Origin: Phaeobacter sp.
GTDB taxonomy: Bacteria > Pseudomonadota > Alphaproteobacteria > Rhodobacterales > Rhodobacteraceae
DNA: 64,000 nucleotides
Reading direction: 5' to 3'
Assembly: GCF_022825805.1 (NCBI RefSeq)
Contig: NZ_JAJDWC010000020.1
Location: forward strand, 1 to 64,000
The notes under the pieces were generated by a model. The model was not told the DNA's origin. It worked only from the letters and a program-made list of their open reading frames with translations, and did not search any database. Both the position numbers and the translations under genes were made by a program. The first letter of the stretch is position 1, and every line of letters starts with the position of its first letter. Of this stretch, positions 8,334-18,367 are shown one piece after another.

Positions 8334-8591
8334 ATGAAACCTGTCGAGATCCACACTTCGCCGCTCTGCGGTTTTTGTCACGCGGCGAAACGTTTGCTGA
8401 CGAGCAAAGGTGTATCCTTTTCCGAAGTCGATATTCTGGCTGCGCCAGATCGGAAGGCGGAGATGATCGAGCGTGCAAATGGTGGCCGGACCGTGCCGCA
8501 GATCTTCATTGGTGATACCCATGTTGGTGGCTGTGATGATCTTTATGCGCTTGATCGTTCTGGCAAATTGGATCCGTTGCTGGCAGCATAA
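8334..8591 (+). CDS. grxC: Glutaredoxin 3 type
   Basis: 85 residues from the ATG at 8334, which has GGAGA at 8324-8328; an in-frame ATG at 8322 would add four residues. The dithiol active site CGFC (residues 11-14), the TVPQIFI cis-proline segment and GGCDDLYAL glutathione-binding segment are all present. Cytoplasmic thiol-disulfide reductant using glutathione. It lies 82 bases after comF and 30 bases before a nitrilase-family gene related to deaminated-glutathione amidase, a sensible pairing around glutathione. Confidence 0.95.
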   Translation: MKPVEIHTSPLCGFCHAAKRLLTSKGVSFSEVDILAAPDRKAEMIERANGGRTVPQIFIGDTHVGGCDDLYALDRSGKLDPLLAA

Positions 8592-8621
8592 CTGCGTCAG
8601 TTCCGAAAAGAGAAACCCGTC

Positions 8622-9452
8622 ATGCGCACCGCTTTGCTTCAAATCACGTCCAGCGACCAGCCTGATCAGAACCTAGAGATGGTGCAGCAGATGGTCGGGG
8701 ACGCGGTCGCAAGCGGCGCCGGGTTTGTTCTGACTCCCGAGGTGACGAACTGTCTTTCGACCAGTCGGCGACATCAAAGCGCGGTGTTGCAGCTGGAAGC
8801 GGATGATCCCACCCTCGCCGGATTGCGCGCAACTGCCGCCAAACACGACATTTGGCTGTTGATTGGATCCTTGGCGCTGAAAACCACAGATGCAGATGGC
8901 CGTTTTGCCAATCGCCAGGTTTTGATCAATCCAGAAGGAGATATCACCGCGCGATACGACAAGATCCATATGTTTGATGTGGATGTCACGCCGGAGGAAA
9001 CCTATCGCGAGTCGGACGGGTATAGACCTGGGCATCAGGCGGTTTTGGCGACCACTCCTTTTGCCAAGATCGGGATGACGATCTGCTATGACGTGCGGTT
9101 TCCACAGCTGCATCGGAGCCTGGCTCAGGCCGGGGCAGAGGTGTTGGTTGTGCCAGCTGCGTTTTCGCATGTGACTGGCGCAGCCCATTGGCATGCGCTG
9201 TTGCAGGCGCGGGCTATTGAAACTGGGTGCTATGTTTTGGCCCCAGCGCAGACAGGAACGCATCCTGCCACAGTCGGTCAGTCGCGCACCACCTATGGCC
9301 ATAGCTTGGTTGTGGCACCTTGGGGCGAAATTCTTGTTGATGCTGGTACAGATGTGGGGATCAGCTACGTTGATCTTGACCTCGAAAAAGTGTCACAAGC
9401 GCGCAAACGCGTGCCTTCGTTGAAACATGACCGAGAATTTGACGGCCCTTGA
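8622..9452 (+). CDS. Carbon-nitrogen hydrolase, Nit1-like (deaminated glutathione amidase candidate)
   Basis: 276 residues of the nitrilase superfamily. The catalytic triad is visible: glutamate in LTPEVTN, lysine in RYDKIHMFDVD and cysteine in TICYDVRFP. The KIHMFDVDV and CYDVRFPQLHR motifs are characteristic of the Nit1/YbeM group that repairs deaminated glutathione. Function by family resemblance; a broader amide hydrolase is possible. Downstream of grxC and overlapping the marR gene by one base (TGATG), so they are co-translated. Confidence 0.93.
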   Translation: MRTALLQITSSDQPDQNLEMVQQMVGDAVASGAGFVLTPEVTNCLSTSRRHQSAVLQLEADDPTLAGLRATAAKHDIWLLIGSLALKTTDADGRFANRQVLINPEGDITARYDKIHMFDVDVTPEETYRESDGYRPGHQAVLATTPFAKIGMTICYDVRFPQLHRSLAQAGAEVLVVPAAFSHVTGAAHWHALLQARAIETGCYVLAPAQTGTHPATVGQSRTTYGHSLVVAPWGEILVDAGTDVGISYVDLDLEKVSQARKRVPSLKHDREFDGP

Positions 9453-9892
9453 TGGATGACAAAAACCCCCTAGCAGTTTCGCTGTTCAGTGAGATTCTGA
9501 TGGCTGACCAATTGGCGCGCACACGCCTGAGCAAGGTGATGCCAAAGGGAATGGAGTTGTCCCATTTTTCCGTGTTGAATCATCTGGCGCGCACTGGGCT
9601 TGAGCGGTCACCGGCACAGTTGGCCAAGGCTTTTCACGTCACCCGTGGTGCAATGACCAACACGCTGAACAAGCTGGAAACAGCGGGATATGTTCACATT
9701 CGCCCGGATTGGGACGACGCCCGACGTAAAATGGTGGCGATCAGCCCGGCGGGACGTCAGGCCAGGGACGCGGCGCTGGCCAGCATTGTGCCGATGATCA
9801 GCGAAGTCGTCAGTGAATTGGGCAGCGATCGGGTGAAGGCAGCTTTGCCCATCCTGCGTGAATTTCGGATGAAGCTGGGCAGTGGCGATTGA
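9452..9892 (+). CDS. MarR family transcriptional regulator
   Basis: 146 residues from the ATG that overlaps the previous stop codon. The winged helix-turn-helix is visible as SPAQLAKAFHVTRGAMTNTLNKLETAGYVHIRPDWDDARRKMVAISPAGR, with flanking helices for dimerisation. Likely binds a small molecule or responds to oxidation, but ligand and targets are unknown. As the last gene of comF-grxC-nitrilase-marR it might control this operon. Confidence 0.93.
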   Translation: MDDKNPLAVSLFSEILMADQLARTRLSKVMPKGMELSHFSVLNHLARTGLERSPAQLAKAFHVTRGAMTNTLNKLETAGYVHIRPDWDDARRKMVAISPAGRQARDAALASIVPMISEVVSELGSDRVKAALPILREFRMKLGSGD

Positions 9893-9978
9893 GCCGAACG
9901 CGTTGTGCGTTTTCAATCGCCATCCGCCATGCATTGAACCAAAGAACCAGCTTTTGTAGCAGTATCGGCCATCAAAAC

Positions 9979-10008
9979 GAAAAAGGACGTCTGCAAGCAG
10001 ACGTCCTA
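9979..10008 (-). terminator. Rho-independent terminator, minus strand
   Basis: Perfect 11-base stem (9984-9994 with 9997-10007) with a two-base loop; the T-run TTTTT lies on the minus strand side. It ends transcription coming from ubiG and the RNA candidate, and may slow plus-strand transcription from marR. Confidence 0.85.
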
Positions 10009-10160
10009 TTGCCCCCCGTCAGGCTAATCCGTGAGTGGTAGTCTTAACGCCGTTTCACCTGGAACTGGGGTCTACGTGCATTCACTCGGGGTTGGTCAAG
10101 GAGTGTTAACCGTAACCCTTGAGTAGCATGATGAAATCTGCAGCCCAATAACGCAGAAGG
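9979..10160 (-). ncRNA. Candidate structured RNA or ubiG 3' UTR RNA
   Basis: The 303-base gene-free stretch 9893-10195 holds several nested helices on the minus strand ending in a strong terminator. In plus coordinates: hairpin A pairs 10096-10101 with 10117-10122 and 10105-10108 with 10113-10116; hairpin B pairs 10033-10041 with 10072-10075 and 10083-10087 around a 7-base bulge; a closing helix joins 10146-10151 and 10006-10011, and 10042-10045-like GGCT/AGCC segments (10022-10025, 10142-10145) can add to it. Not recognisable as tmRNA, SRP RNA, 6S or RNase P. No clear own promoter, so it may be released from the ubiG transcript. Confidence 0.45.
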
Positions 10161-10195
10161 ATGCACGCCTATCCTTTCGTATAGGTGGTAGACGA

Positions 10196-10945
10196 TCACG
10201 CCGCTGGCTTGGTGCTGGCGGTCACGTAATTGACGCTCAGATCACGGGCAGAGATCGACCAGGTCCATAGAATCGGATTGAACACGAAACCGCTGCGATC
10301 AACGGGGGTCAGGCCCGCCTGCACCAGGAGATCGCAAAGCTCATCAGGGGTGATGAATTTGGACCACTCGTGGGTTCCGCGTGGCAGCCACCGCATGACA
10401 ACCTCCGCTCCAAAGATTGCCATCGCGTAGCTTTTGGGATTTCGATTGATCGTGGAACAGATCTGTAACCCACCTGGTTTCAGCAATTGCTGCGTGGCCG
10501 TGAGATAGCTGAGCGGGTCGGCAACGTGTTCAACAACTTCCATGTTCAGCACGACGTCGAATTGCTCACCATCCGCGGCAAGGGCTTCGGCGGTGGTGTG
10601 GCGATAGTCGATGTTCAGATTTGATTGCTCGGCATGAATTTGGGCGACTGGAATGTTGCCAGCGGCGGCATCAGCGCCAACAACCTCTGCGCCCAGCCTT
10701 GCCATCGGCTCGCTCAGCAGGCCGCCACCACAGCCGATGTCCAACAGGCGCAGGCCCGCAAAGGGTGCTTCTGCGGACAGGTCTCGGTCAAATTCTGCTG
10801 CAATCTGATTGGTTATGTAATCCAGCCGACAGGGATTAAGCATGTGCAAAGGTTTGAATTTACCCTTCGGATCCCACCATTCAGCGGCCATCGCTTCGAA
10901 TTTTGCAATCTCGCTGGGGTCTACCGTGGATTGAGGCGCTTGCAT
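10196..10945 (-). CDS. ubiG: 3-demethylubiquinol 3-O-methyltransferase
   Basis: 249 residues. UbiG performs both O-methylation steps of ubiquinone synthesis. Signatures: [30 protein letters not shown] at the start, the SAM-binding [36 protein letters not shown], and [14 protein letters not shown] near the end, all typical of UbiG. A GGAGACAGGA region precedes the start codon. Divergent from the aminopeptidase gene with a 49-base gap. Its transcript likely continues through the structured region to the terminator near 9984. Confidence 0.97.
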   Translation of the reverse strand: MQAPQSTVDPSEIAKFEAMAAEWWDPKGKFKPLHMLNPCRLDYITNQIAAEFDRDLSAEAPFAGLRLLDIGCGGGLLSEPMARLGAEVVGADAAAGNIPVAQIHAEQSNLNIDYRHTTAEALAADGEQFDVVLNMEVVEHVADPLSYLTATQQLLKPGGLQICSTINRNPKSYAMAIFGAEVVMRWLPRGTHEWSKFITPDELCDLLVQAGLTPVDRSGFVFNPILWTWSISARDLSVNYVTASTKPAA

Positions 10946-10994
10946 TCCTGTCTCCGTGTGTTCTTTTATCGTTCAGGACTAAGTTAGGTCAGTA

Positions 10995-11975
10995 ATGGAC
11001 AAATACCCGTATCAAAAGCGTGCAGTGCAGTATTTGCACCCACCCCTTGAGCCCTTCGATCAACAGATGATCGATGTCGGGCAGGGACACCATATTTATA
11101 TGGAGCAAAGCGGCAATCCGGATGGGTTGCCTGTGGTGGTTTGCCACGGGGGGCCGGGTGGCGGATCCAGCCCGGCGATGCGGCGGTATTTTAATCCGAA
11201 GGTCTACCGGATCATTCTGTTTGATCAGCGGGGCTGCGGCCGGTCCAAACCCCATGCGTCCTGTGAAAACAACACCACATGGCATCTTATCGCCGATATG
11301 GAGAAAATCCGCAGCCTGCTGGGAATATCAAAGTGGATCGTGTTCGGCGGCAGTTGGGGGGCGACATTGTCGCTGCTGTATGCGCAAACCCATCCAGACC
11401 GGGTCGATCGTCTTGTGCTGCGCGGGGTCTTTTTGATGACCCAGGCGGAACTGGATTGGTTCTACGGCGGGGGCGCTGGGCGATTCTGGCCCGAAACCTG
11501 GGCGCGTTTTGTGTCCCTGATCCCGGATGACGAGCGCGGTGATTTGATCGCAGCCTATAACCGGAGACTGTTTTCCGGGGATCTGGCCGAAGAGATCCGC
11601 TATGGTCGCGCCTGGTCGGCATGGGAAAACGCCTTGGCCTCGATCCATTCCAACGGCACATCTGGGGAAAGCCCGGGTGATTACGCGCGGGCTTTTGCCC
11701 GGTTGGAAAACCACTATTTCATCAACAATGGTTTTCTCGACTATGATGGACAGATCTTTGCCAACATGGGTCGGATTTCGCACATCCCCGGCGTCATCGT
11801 GCAGGGGCGTTATGATATGATTTGTCCCCCGGCGTCAGCGTGGCGGCTCAAGGAATTGTGGCCGAATGCACAGTTGAAGATGGTGCGCAATGCAGGTCAT
11901 GCTCTGTCTGAGCCGGGAATCAGTGCAGAGTTGGTGCGGGCAATGGATCAGATCACAGAGGAACAAGGCCTATGA
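10995..11975 (+). CDS. pip: Prolyl aminopeptidase (proline iminopeptidase)
   Basis: 326 residues, alpha/beta hydrolase of peptidase family S33. Removes N-terminal proline from peptides in the cytoplasm. Seen: the HGGPGGGSSP oxyanion-hole motif, FDQRGCGRS, the nucleophile elbow GGSWGATLSL, and the catalytic histidine in NAGHALSEP, with IPGVIVQGRYDMICPP supplying the aspartate. Length is normal for the family. It overlaps the next gene by four bases (ATGA), implying shared translation. Confidence 0.96.
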   Translation: MDKYPYQKRAVQYLHPPLEPFDQQMIDVGQGHHIYMEQSGNPDGLPVVVCHGGPGGGSSPAMRRYFNPKVYRIILFDQRGCGRSKPHASCENNTTWHLIADMEKIRSLLGISKWIVFGGSWGATLSLLYAQTHPDRVDRLVLRGVFLMTQAELDWFYGGGAGRFWPETWARFVSLIPDDERGDLIAAYNRRLFSGDLAEEIRYGRAWSAWENALASIHSNGTSGESPGDYARAFARLENHYFINNGFLDYDGQIFANMGRISHIPGVIVQGRYDMICPPASAWRLKELWPNAQLKMVRNAGHALSEPGISAELVRAMDQITEEQGL

Positions 11976-12817
11976 CGCGGATCGACCGACGCGCGTTGTT
12001 CACCTCTGGTGCGGCGGCTGCTTTGCTGGCGGCCACTGGCGCAGGGTTGGCGGATACGCCGCGGCGGGGCGGTGTGCTGCGTCTTGCTGTGCCGCGTGAA
12101 GCAGATCTGATGCAACATGTTTTGCGCGGCGCGGTTCTGGATGGGCTGACGGAAATTGGCGCGGATGGGGTGCTGCGCCCTGAACTTGCCCAGCAGTGGA
12201 CCAGTTCTGATGATGCGCGGGTGTGGCAGTTCGATTTGCGCAGCGATGTTGCGTTTCATGACGGATCGCCATTGACCGCAGAGGTGGCTGTCGCGGCTCT
12301 CCTTGATCGCGGTGATCATTTGCCCACGCTCCAGCATATGGAAGCCACAGCAGACCACAGCCTGCGTCTGGAACTTTCGCAATCCAACCCTCAATTGCCC
12401 TATTTGCTTGGCGATGCTGCGTTTCAGATTACCCAGCCAGGCATTTGGCCGGAACAAACGGCGTCTTTGGTGGGAACGGGATGTTACCAGGTGGAACGGG
12501 TTCGGCCTGGGCGGGATTTCAAACTGGCGCGGGTGGCAAACCACTACAAAGAGACCCAGGCCGGTTGGGTGGATAGCGTCGAACTGATCGTGATTTCGGA
12601 CCCGTTGGTTCGGGCCGAAGCGCTGCGCGATGGATATGTGGATGTTGCCGCCTTGCCAGCTGCTGAGGGTTTGCTGTCTCGGGGTCATTTTTTCTTTCAT
12701 CCCTCGGCTACAAATATGGCCCTGGCGGCACGACCGGATGTGGGCGTGCCTCGGGACATTGGGGCACAGTCCGCTTTGGATGATGGGCGCATTGCTGAAC
12801 GGTGGTGGCGGGTCTGA
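11972..12817 (+). CDS. Short peptide-type ABC substrate-binding protein (family 5-like)
   Basis: 281 residues. A Tat signal (RIDRRALF then a hydrophobic stretch ending near GLADT) and an SBP family 5 N-terminal part: RGGVLRLAVPREADLMQHVLRGAVLDGLTEIGADGVLRPELAQQWTSSDDARVWQFDLRSDVAFHDGSPLTA. Usual family length is about 500, so the second half is missing or heavily reduced. The C-terminus (DDGRIAERWWRV) reads like a natural end and no frame continues the family downstream, so I favour a shortened paralogue over a fresh truncation. No permease genes are adjacent; coupling to pip suggests a peptide link. Confidence 0.8.
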   Translation: MTRIDRRALFTSGAAAALLAATGAGLADTPRRGGVLRLAVPREADLMQHVLRGAVLDGLTEIGADGVLRPELAQQWTSSDDARVWQFDLRSDVAFHDGSPLTAEVAVAALLDRGDHLPTLQHMEATADHSLRLELSQSNPQLPYLLGDAAFQITQPGIWPEQTASLVGTGCYQVERVRPGRDFKLARVANHYKETQAGWVDSVELIVISDPLVRAEALRDGYVDVAALPAAEGLLSRGHFFFHPSATNMALAARPDVGVPRDIGAQSALDDGRIAERWWRV

Positions 12818-12941
12818 TCGCTGCGCGCCAGCCGTGGTGGCCCGCGCAATTGAACAACACTTGCAGTTTGGCCGATTAAGGCGTATACGCAGATCCAACA
12901 GCGGCGCGTTGGTTGAAAAGCCAAGCTCCACCGGAAAATTC

Positions 12942-12965
12942 AACGGGCCGCGCGCCCGTTTTTTT
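12942..12965 (+). terminator. Rho-independent terminator before rimP
   Basis: ACGGGC (12943-12948) pairs with GCCCGT (12954-12959) followed by seven T. Ends the pip operon 29 bases ahead of rimP, supporting the later rimP start. Confidence 0.85.
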
Positions 12966-12993
12966 GTGTTCGAATCCTGGATTTGGAAACCGT

Positions 12994-13584
12994 ATGACCA
13001 ATGACCTGATAGCCAAGGCAGCCATCGATCGCAGGCTCGCTGAGATCATCACGCCCGTGATTGAAGATCTCGGATTTGAGCTGGTGCGCATTCGGTTGAT
13101 GTCTGGCAAAGCGACGACGTTGCAAATCATGGCTGACAAGCCGGGTGGTGGCATCGAAGTTGACGATTGTGCCGAGATTTCCAACGCCGTTGGCGCCACT
13201 TTGGATGTGGAGGATCCGATCCTGGATGCCTATGCACTCGAAGTGTCCAGCCCCGGCGTCGACCGTCCGCTGACGCGTTTGAAAGACTTCGACATGTTCG
13301 AAGGCTATGAAGCCAAGATCGAAACCACCGAGTTGATCGATGGGCGGCGTCGCTTCAAAGGCGAACTGGCCGGTGTTGAAGACGATGAAGTGCTGATCAA
13401 TATCGAAGAGCACGGTGAAACCGTGACCATCGGATTGAAGTTTGACTGGCTGAGCGACGCAAAGCTCGTGCTCACAGATGATCTGATCAAAGAAATGCTG
13501 CGTCAGCGCAAGGCTGCGGGCACTCTGAACGAAGACGCATTCGACGAAATCGAGGCCGAAGGGTCCGAAGAGGAGACAAAGTAA
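12994..13584 (+). CDS. rimP: Ribosome maturation factor RimP
   Basis: 196 residues from ATG at 12994; the frame is open further upstream but that would cross the terminator. RimP helps mature the 30S subunit. Family features: [49 protein letters not shown] and the strongly conserved [20 protein letters not shown], then a C-terminal SH3-like part and an acidic tail. The stop codon overlaps the nusA start by one base (TAATG). First gene of rimP-nusA-ylxR-infB, the classic order. Confidence 0.97.
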   Translation: MTNDLIAKAAIDRRLAEIITPVIEDLGFELVRIRLMSGKATTLQIMADKPGGGIEVDDCAEISNAVGATLDVEDPILDAYALEVSSPGVDRPLTRLKDFDMFEGYEAKIETTELIDGRRRFKGELAGVEDDEVLINIEEHGETVTIGLKFDWLSDAKLVLTDDLIKEMLRQRKAAGTLNEDAFDEIEAEGSEEETK

Positions 13585-15209
13585 TGGCTATCACCTCAGC
13601 AAACCAGCTGGAGCTCTTGCAGACAGCAGAGGCCGTGGCGCGCGAAAAGATGATCGACCCTGGGCTGGTCGTCGATGCAATGGAAGAAAGCCTGGCGCGG
13701 GCCGCCAAGAGCCGCTACGGCAGCGAAATGGACATCCGCGTGTCGATTGACCGCAAAACTGGTCGCGCCACATTCACCCGGGTCCGCACCGTTGTCGAAG
13801 ATGACGCGCTGGAGAACTACCAGGCGGAAATGACCGTGGAACAAGCCAAACAGTACATGGCTGATCCAGCGGTTGGCGATGTTTTTGTCGAAGAGGTTCC
13901 GCCGGTTGAAATGGGCCGCATCGCGGCACAATCCGCGAAACAGGTGATCCTGCAGAAGGTGCGCGAGGCTGAGCGTGACCGCCAGTATGACGAGTTTAAA
14001 GATCGCGCAGGCACCATCATCAACGGTTTGGTGAAACGCGAAGAATACGGCAACGTCATCGTGGATGTTGGTGCTGGTGAAGCTATCCTGCGCCGCAACG
14101 AGAAAATCGGTCGTGAAAGCTACCGCCCTAATGACCGTATTCGCTGCTACATCAAAGATGTGCGCCGTGAGCCGCGTGGTCCGCAGATCTTCCTGTCGCG
14201 CACCGCGCCAGAGTTCATGGCCGAATTGTTCAAGATGGAAGTGCCGGAAATTTACGATGGCGTCATCGAGATCAAAGCTGTTGCACGCGACCCCGGCTCC
14301 CGGGCGAAGATCGCTGTGATCAGCTATGATGGGTCCATTGATCCCGTTGGTGCCTGCGTTGGTATGCGTGGCTCCCGCGTGCAGGCCGTTGTGAACGAGC
14401 TGCAGGGCGAAAAAATCGACATCATTCCGTGGAATGAAGACCAGCCGACCTTCCTGGTGAACGCGCTGCAGCCTGCAGAAGTGTCCAAAGTTGTCTTGGA
14501 CGAAGAAGCGGGCAAGATCGAAGTGGTGGTCCCAGAGGAGCAGCTGTCGCTGGCGATTGGTCGCCGGGGTCAGAACGTGCGCCTGGCCTCGCAGCTGACC
14601 GCGCTTGATATCGACATCATGACCGAGGAAGAAGAATCCGCTCGCCGCCAGAAAGAATTCGAAGCCCGCACCCAGCTGTTCATGGAAACACTGGATCTGG
14701 ACGAATTCTTTGCGCAGCTACTGGTTTCTGAAGGGTTCACCAACCTCGAAGAAGTGGCCTATGTCGAGATCGACGAACTGTTGGTCATTGACGGTGTTGA
14801 TGAAGGCACGGCACAGGAGCTGCAGACCCGCGCTGCGGAGTATCTGGAAGCTCAGGCCAAGGCCGCAATCGATGCAGCCCGCGCTCTGGGCGCCGAGGAC
14901 AGCCTGATCGAATTTGACGGTCTGACACCGCAGATGGTGGAGGCCCTGGCCAAGGACGACATCAAGACCCTGGAAGATTTCGCAACCTGCGCGGATTGGG
15001 AACTGGCCGGTGGCTGGACCTCCAACAAAGGTGAGCGGGTCAAAGATGACGGTATCCTGGAACCGCATGGCGTGACGCTTGAAGAGGCGCAGAGCCTGGT
15101 GATGACCGCGCGTGTTCTGCTGGGTTGGGTTGACCCTGCCGAGCTGGAAGCGGACGCAGAAGAAGATGCTGACCTCGAAGACGGTGATGAAACCGAGGCC
15201 GAGGCCTGA
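13584..15209 (+). CDS. nusA: Transcription termination/antitermination protein NusA
   Basis: 541 residues. NusA binds RNA polymerase and nascent RNA to modulate pausing, termination and antitermination. Domains in order: N-terminal polymerase-binding domain (1-125), S1 domain (about 135-200, GTIINGLVKREEYGNVIVDVGAGEAILRRNEK), two KH domains (about 200-345, with VGACVGMRGSRVQAVVNELQGEKIDII and LAIGRRGQNVRLASQL), then C-terminal helix-hairpin-helix repeats and an acidic tail typical of proteobacteria. Confidence 0.98.
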   Translation: MAITSANQLELLQTAEAVAREKMIDPGLVVDAMEESLARAAKSRYGSEMDIRVSIDRKTGRATFTRVRTVVEDDALENYQAEMTVEQAKQYMADPAVGDVFVEEVPPVEMGRIAAQSAKQVILQKVREAERDRQYDEFKDRAGTIINGLVKREEYGNVIVDVGAGEAILRRNEKIGRESYRPNDRIRCYIKDVRREPRGPQIFLSRTAPEFMAELFKMEVPEIYDGVIEIKAVARDPGSRAKIAVISYDGSIDPVGACVGMRGSRVQAVVNELQGEKIDIIPWNEDQPTFLVNALQPAEVSKVVLDEEAGKIEVVVPEEQLSLAIGRRGQNVRLASQLTALDIDIMTEEEESARRQKEFEARTQLFMETLDLDEFFAQLLVSEGFTNLEEVAYVEIDELLVIDGVDEGTAQELQTRAAEYLEAQAKAAIDAARALGAEDSLIEFDGLTPQMVEALAKDDIKTLEDFATCADWELAGGWTSNKGERVKDDGILEPHGVTLEEAQSLVMTARVLLGWVDPAELEADAEEDADLEDGDETEAEA

Positions 15210-15235
15210 TCAGCGGATACGGCGGAGCACGACGA

Positions 15236-15856
15236 ATGACGCGTGGCGGAAGCGAAAAAGACCGGTCAGACGGACCAGAGCGGAAATGTCTCGCAACAGG
15301 TGACGTGCAGCCGAAACAGGGGTTGATCCGATTTGTGGTCGGCCCCGACGGCCAGGTTGTTCCGGATATTCTGGACAAATTGCCTGGTCGCGGTGTGTAT
15401 GTGACAGCGACAAAAGCCGCGATTGCAGCCGCTGTGAAGAAGAAACTTTTTGCCCGTGGCTTCAAGGCACAAGTCGCTGTTCCGGAGGGGCTCGAAGAGA
15501 CAATCGAAGCCCAGGTTCTGCGTCGTTTGGTTGATCTGATCAGTCTTGCACGTAAATCCGGTGATGCGGTGTCGGGCTATGAAAAGGTCAAAGACTGGCT
15601 GGCAAAGGAACATGCACGCGTTTTGATCCAGGCATCAGATGGATCTGGGCGCGGCAAATCGAAATTAAGCACGCCGCATCGTGGGAAATTCATCGGAGTT
15701 CTCACTGCGGATGAGCTGGGCATGGCATTTGGGCGTCAAACTGTGATACATGCGGCGCTGGCCTCTGGTGGACTCGGCAAACGTGTTGTAGAGGAAGCGC
15801 AACGACTACAAGGTTTGCGCGAAATGGTGGGCGGCAAGGGCCGCACGGAAGGATAA
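15236..15856 (+). CDS. YlxR (DUF448) plus L7Ae-like RNA-binding protein
   Basis: 206 residues. The N-terminal YlxR domain (about 12-90) shows [42 protein letters not shown], the usual nucleic-acid-binding pattern. The C-terminal half (about 100-190) is L7Ae-like: [22 protein letters not shown] and [14 protein letters not shown]. Such two-domain proteins are common between nusA and infB in alphaproteobacteria. YlxR has been linked to RNase P modulation in Firmicutes; that role is not shown for this form. Separated by 8 bases from infB. Confidence 0.93.
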   Translation: MTRGGSEKDRSDGPERKCLATGDVQPKQGLIRFVVGPDGQVVPDILDKLPGRGVYVTATKAAIAAAVKKKLFARGFKAQVAVPEGLEETIEAQVLRRLVDLISLARKSGDAVSGYEKVKDWLAKEHARVLIQASDGSGRGKSKLSTPHRGKFIGVLTADELGMAFGRQTVIHAALASGGLGKRVVEEAQRLQGLREMVGGKGRTEG

Positions 15857-15864
15857 AGAGCTTT

Positions 15865-18345
15865 ATGAGCGATAGTGACGGCAAAAAGACATTGGGTCTT
15901 CGTGGTGGGGCCCGCCCCGGGAATGTGAAACAGAGCTTCAGCCACGGTCGGACCAAGAATGTTGTGGTGGAGACCAAGCGCAAACGCGTTGTGGTCCCCA
16001 AGCCGACTGCGGCCAAAGGGGGCTCTGGATCGGCGCCAGCGGGAGACGGTTCTCGTCGGCCAGCGGGCATCAGCGATGCGGAAATGGCGCGTCGTCTGAA
16101 GGCTTTGCAGGCTGCAAAGGCGCGCGAAGCGGAAGAGGCTGCCCAGCGTGAAGCTGAGGAAAAGGCCCGCGCTGAAGAGCGTGAGCGCCGCCGTGCGGAG
16201 CAGGAAGCCAAGGAACGCGAACAGCGCGAAGCTGAAGAGCGTGCCCGCCAGAAAGCCGAAGAAGAAGAGCGCAAGCGTGTCGAAGCCGAAGCTGCTGCCA
16301 AGCGTGCAGCTGCTGATGCGGAGAAGAAGAAAACCGAAGCGGTCTCTCGCCCATCTTCCGCACCTGCACCACAGAATCGTAAAGGTGACCGGGAGCGTGA
16401 TGACCGACAGAATCGTGGTGGCAAAGGCCGCAACGACGGTGGCGGTCGCCGGTCCGGCAAGCTGACACTTGGTCAGGCCACCGGTGGTGAAGGCGGTCGT
16501 CAGCGGTCCATGGCATCCATGAAGCGTAAGCAAGAACGTGCGCGTCAGAAAGCTATGGGTGGCTCGGTCGAGCGTGAAAAGATCATTCGCGACGTGCAGC
16601 TGCCCGAAGCCATTCTGGTGTCCGAGCTGGCGAACCGGATGGCGGAACGTGTGGCTGATGTGGTGAAGTCTCTCATGCAAATGGGCATGATGGTGACACA
16701 GAACCAGACCATTGATGCAGACACCGCTGAACTGATCATCGAAGAGTTTGGCCACAAGGTCACCCGTGTCTCTGACTCCGATGTCGAAGATGTCATCAAG
16801 GAAGTCGAGGACAAAGAAGACGACCTGAAATCGCGTCCGCCTGTGATCACGATCATGGGTCACGTTGACCACGGTAAGACATCGATACTGGATGCAATCC
16901 GCAATGCCCGCGTTGTTGCAGGCGAAGCCGGTGGCATCACCCAGCATATCGGTGCGTATCAGGTGAAGACCGAGAGCGGCACAGTGCTGAGCTTCTTGGA
17001 CACACCGGGTCACGCGGCCTTTACCTCCATGCGGTCGCGTGGCGCACAGGTCACGGACATTGTTGTTTTGGTTGTCGCGGCAGATGATGCGGTGATGCCG
17101 CAGACGATTGAAGCGATCAACCACGCCAAGGCTGCCAACGTTCCGATGATCGTTGCGATCAACAAGATGGACAAACCGGCTGCCGATCCGATGAAAGTGC
17201 GCACAGACCTGTTGCAGCACGAAGTCATCGTGGAAGCCATGTCTGGTGAAGTGCAAGACGTCGAAGTGTCGGCGCACACCGGCCAGGGCCTGGAAGAACT
17301 GCTGGAAGCCATTGCGCTGCAGGCTGAGATCCTGGAACTGAAAGCCAACCCTGATCGCGCGGCACAAGGTGCAGTGATCGAGGCACAGCTGGACGTTGGC
17401 CGCGGTCCCGTCGCGACTGTTCTGGTTCAGAACGGTACCCTGCGTCAGGGTGATATCTTTGTCGTGGGTGAGCAGTACGGTAAGGTCCGTGCCCTGATCA
17501 ACGACAAAGGTGAGCGGGTCAAAGAAGCCGGTCCATCGGTTCCGGTTGAGGTTCTGGGTCTGAACGGTACACCAGAAGCTGGCGACGTGCTCAACGTGAC
17601 CGAAACCGAAGCTCAGGCCCGTGAGATCGCGGAATACCGTGAGCAGGCGGCAAAAGACAAACGTGCCGCTGCGGGCGCTGCAACCACGCTGGAACAGCTG
17701 ATGCAGAAGGCCAAGGACGACGAGAACGTTTCGGAGCTGCCGATCCTCGTGAAAGCGGATGTGCAGGGTTCTGCCGAAGCAATCGTTCAGGCGATGGAAA
17801 AGATCGGCAACAACGAAGTGCGCGTTCGTGTGCTGCATTCCGGCGTGGGCGCGATCACGGAAACAGACATCGGTCTGGCCGAAGCGTCCGGCGCGCCGGT
17901 CATGGGCTTCAACGTTCGTGCAAACACCTCTGCACGGAATTCTGCAAACCAGAAAGGTGTGGAGATCCGCTACTATTCGGTGATCTACGATCTCGTTGAT
18001 GATGTGAAAGCTGCCGCATCTGGCCTGCTCTCTGCTGAAATCCGCGAGAACTTCATCGGTTACGCAGAAATCAAGGACGTCTTCAAAGTGTCCAACGTGG
18101 GCAAAGTTGCCGGCTGTCTGGTCACCGAAGGTGTGGCCCGCCGCTCCGCCGGTGTGCGCCTGCTGCGCGACAACGTTGTCATCCACGAAGGCACGCTGAA
18201 AACGCTCAAGCGCTTCAAGGACGAAGTGGCCGAGGTTCAGTCGGGTCAGGAATGCGGTATGGCATTCGAAAACTACGACGATGTGCGTAAGGGCGATGTG
18301 ATCGAAATCTTCGAGCGTGAAGAAGTCACCCGGACCCTGGATTGA
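15865..18345 (+). CDS. infB: Translation initiation factor IF-2
   Basis: 826 residues. IF-2 delivers initiator tRNA to the ribosome using GTP. The first 200 residues are low complexity, with a long Glu/Arg/Lys/Ala-rich charged helix (about 65-160) and a basic Gly-rich stretch, then IF2_N. GTPase motifs: GHVDHGKT at 332-339, DTPGH at 379-383, NKMD at 433-436. Two beta-barrel domains and the conserved C-terminal [31 protein letters not shown] follow. Last gene of its operon, with a terminator 22 bases downstream. Confidence 0.98.
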   Translation: MSDSDGKKTLGLRGGARPGNVKQSFSHGRTKNVVVETKRKRVVVPKPTAAKGGSGSAPAGDGSRRPAGISDAEMARRLKALQAAKAREAEEAAQREAEEKARAEERERRRAEQEAKEREQREAEERARQKAEEEERKRVEAEAAAKRAAADAEKKKTEAVSRPSSAPAPQNRKGDRERDDRQNRGGKGRNDGGGRRSGKLTLGQATGGEGGRQRSMASMKRKQERARQKAMGGSVEREKIIRDVQLPEAILVSELANRMAERVADVVKSLMQMGMMVTQNQTIDADTAELIIEEFGHKVTRVSDSDVEDVIKEVEDKEDDLKSRPPVITIMGHVDHGKTSILDAIRNARVVAGEAGGITQHIGAYQVKTESGTVLSFLDTPGHAAFTSMRSRGAQVTDIVVLVVAADDAVMPQTIEAINHAKAANVPMIVAINKMDKPAADPMKVRTDLLQHEVIVEAMSGEVQDVEVSAHTGQGLEELLEAIALQAEILELKANPDRAAQGAVIEAQLDVGRGPVATVLVQNGTLRQGDIFVVGEQYGKVRALINDKGERVKEAGPSVPVEVLGLNGTPEAGDVLNVTETEAQAREIAEYREQAAKDKRAAAGAATTLEQLMQKAKDDENVSELPILVKADVQGSAEAIVQAMEKIGNNEVRVRVLHSGVGAITETDIGLAEASGAPVMGFNVRANTSARNSANQKGVEIRYYSVIYDLVDDVKAAASGLLSAEIRENFIGYAEIKDVFKVSNVGKVAGCLVTEGVARRSAGVRLLRDNVVIHEGTLKTLKRFKDEVAEVQSGQECGMAFENYDDVRKGDVIEIFEREEVTRTLD

Positions 18346-18367
18346 TCACCAGTCTGATAGCAAAAAG

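Noticed and set aside
9979-10195. 6S RNA or SRP RNA identity for the structured region
   Set aside because: No SRP GGAAG apical loop and no long 6S rod with a central bubble could be built; left as an unnamed RNA candidate.
11948-12943. 331-residue minus-strand frame
   Set aside because: Antisense of the short binding protein; no motif or ribosome site.
12966-12980. tRNA-like T-loop string GTTCGAATCC before rimP
   Set aside because: Without acceptor stem, D-arm or anticodon arm in the surrounding 80 bases; directly after a terminator.
15736-18186. 816-residue open frame on the minus strand
   Set aside because: Antisense shadow of infB and ylxR; low-complexity repeats come from complementary Lys/Glu codons.
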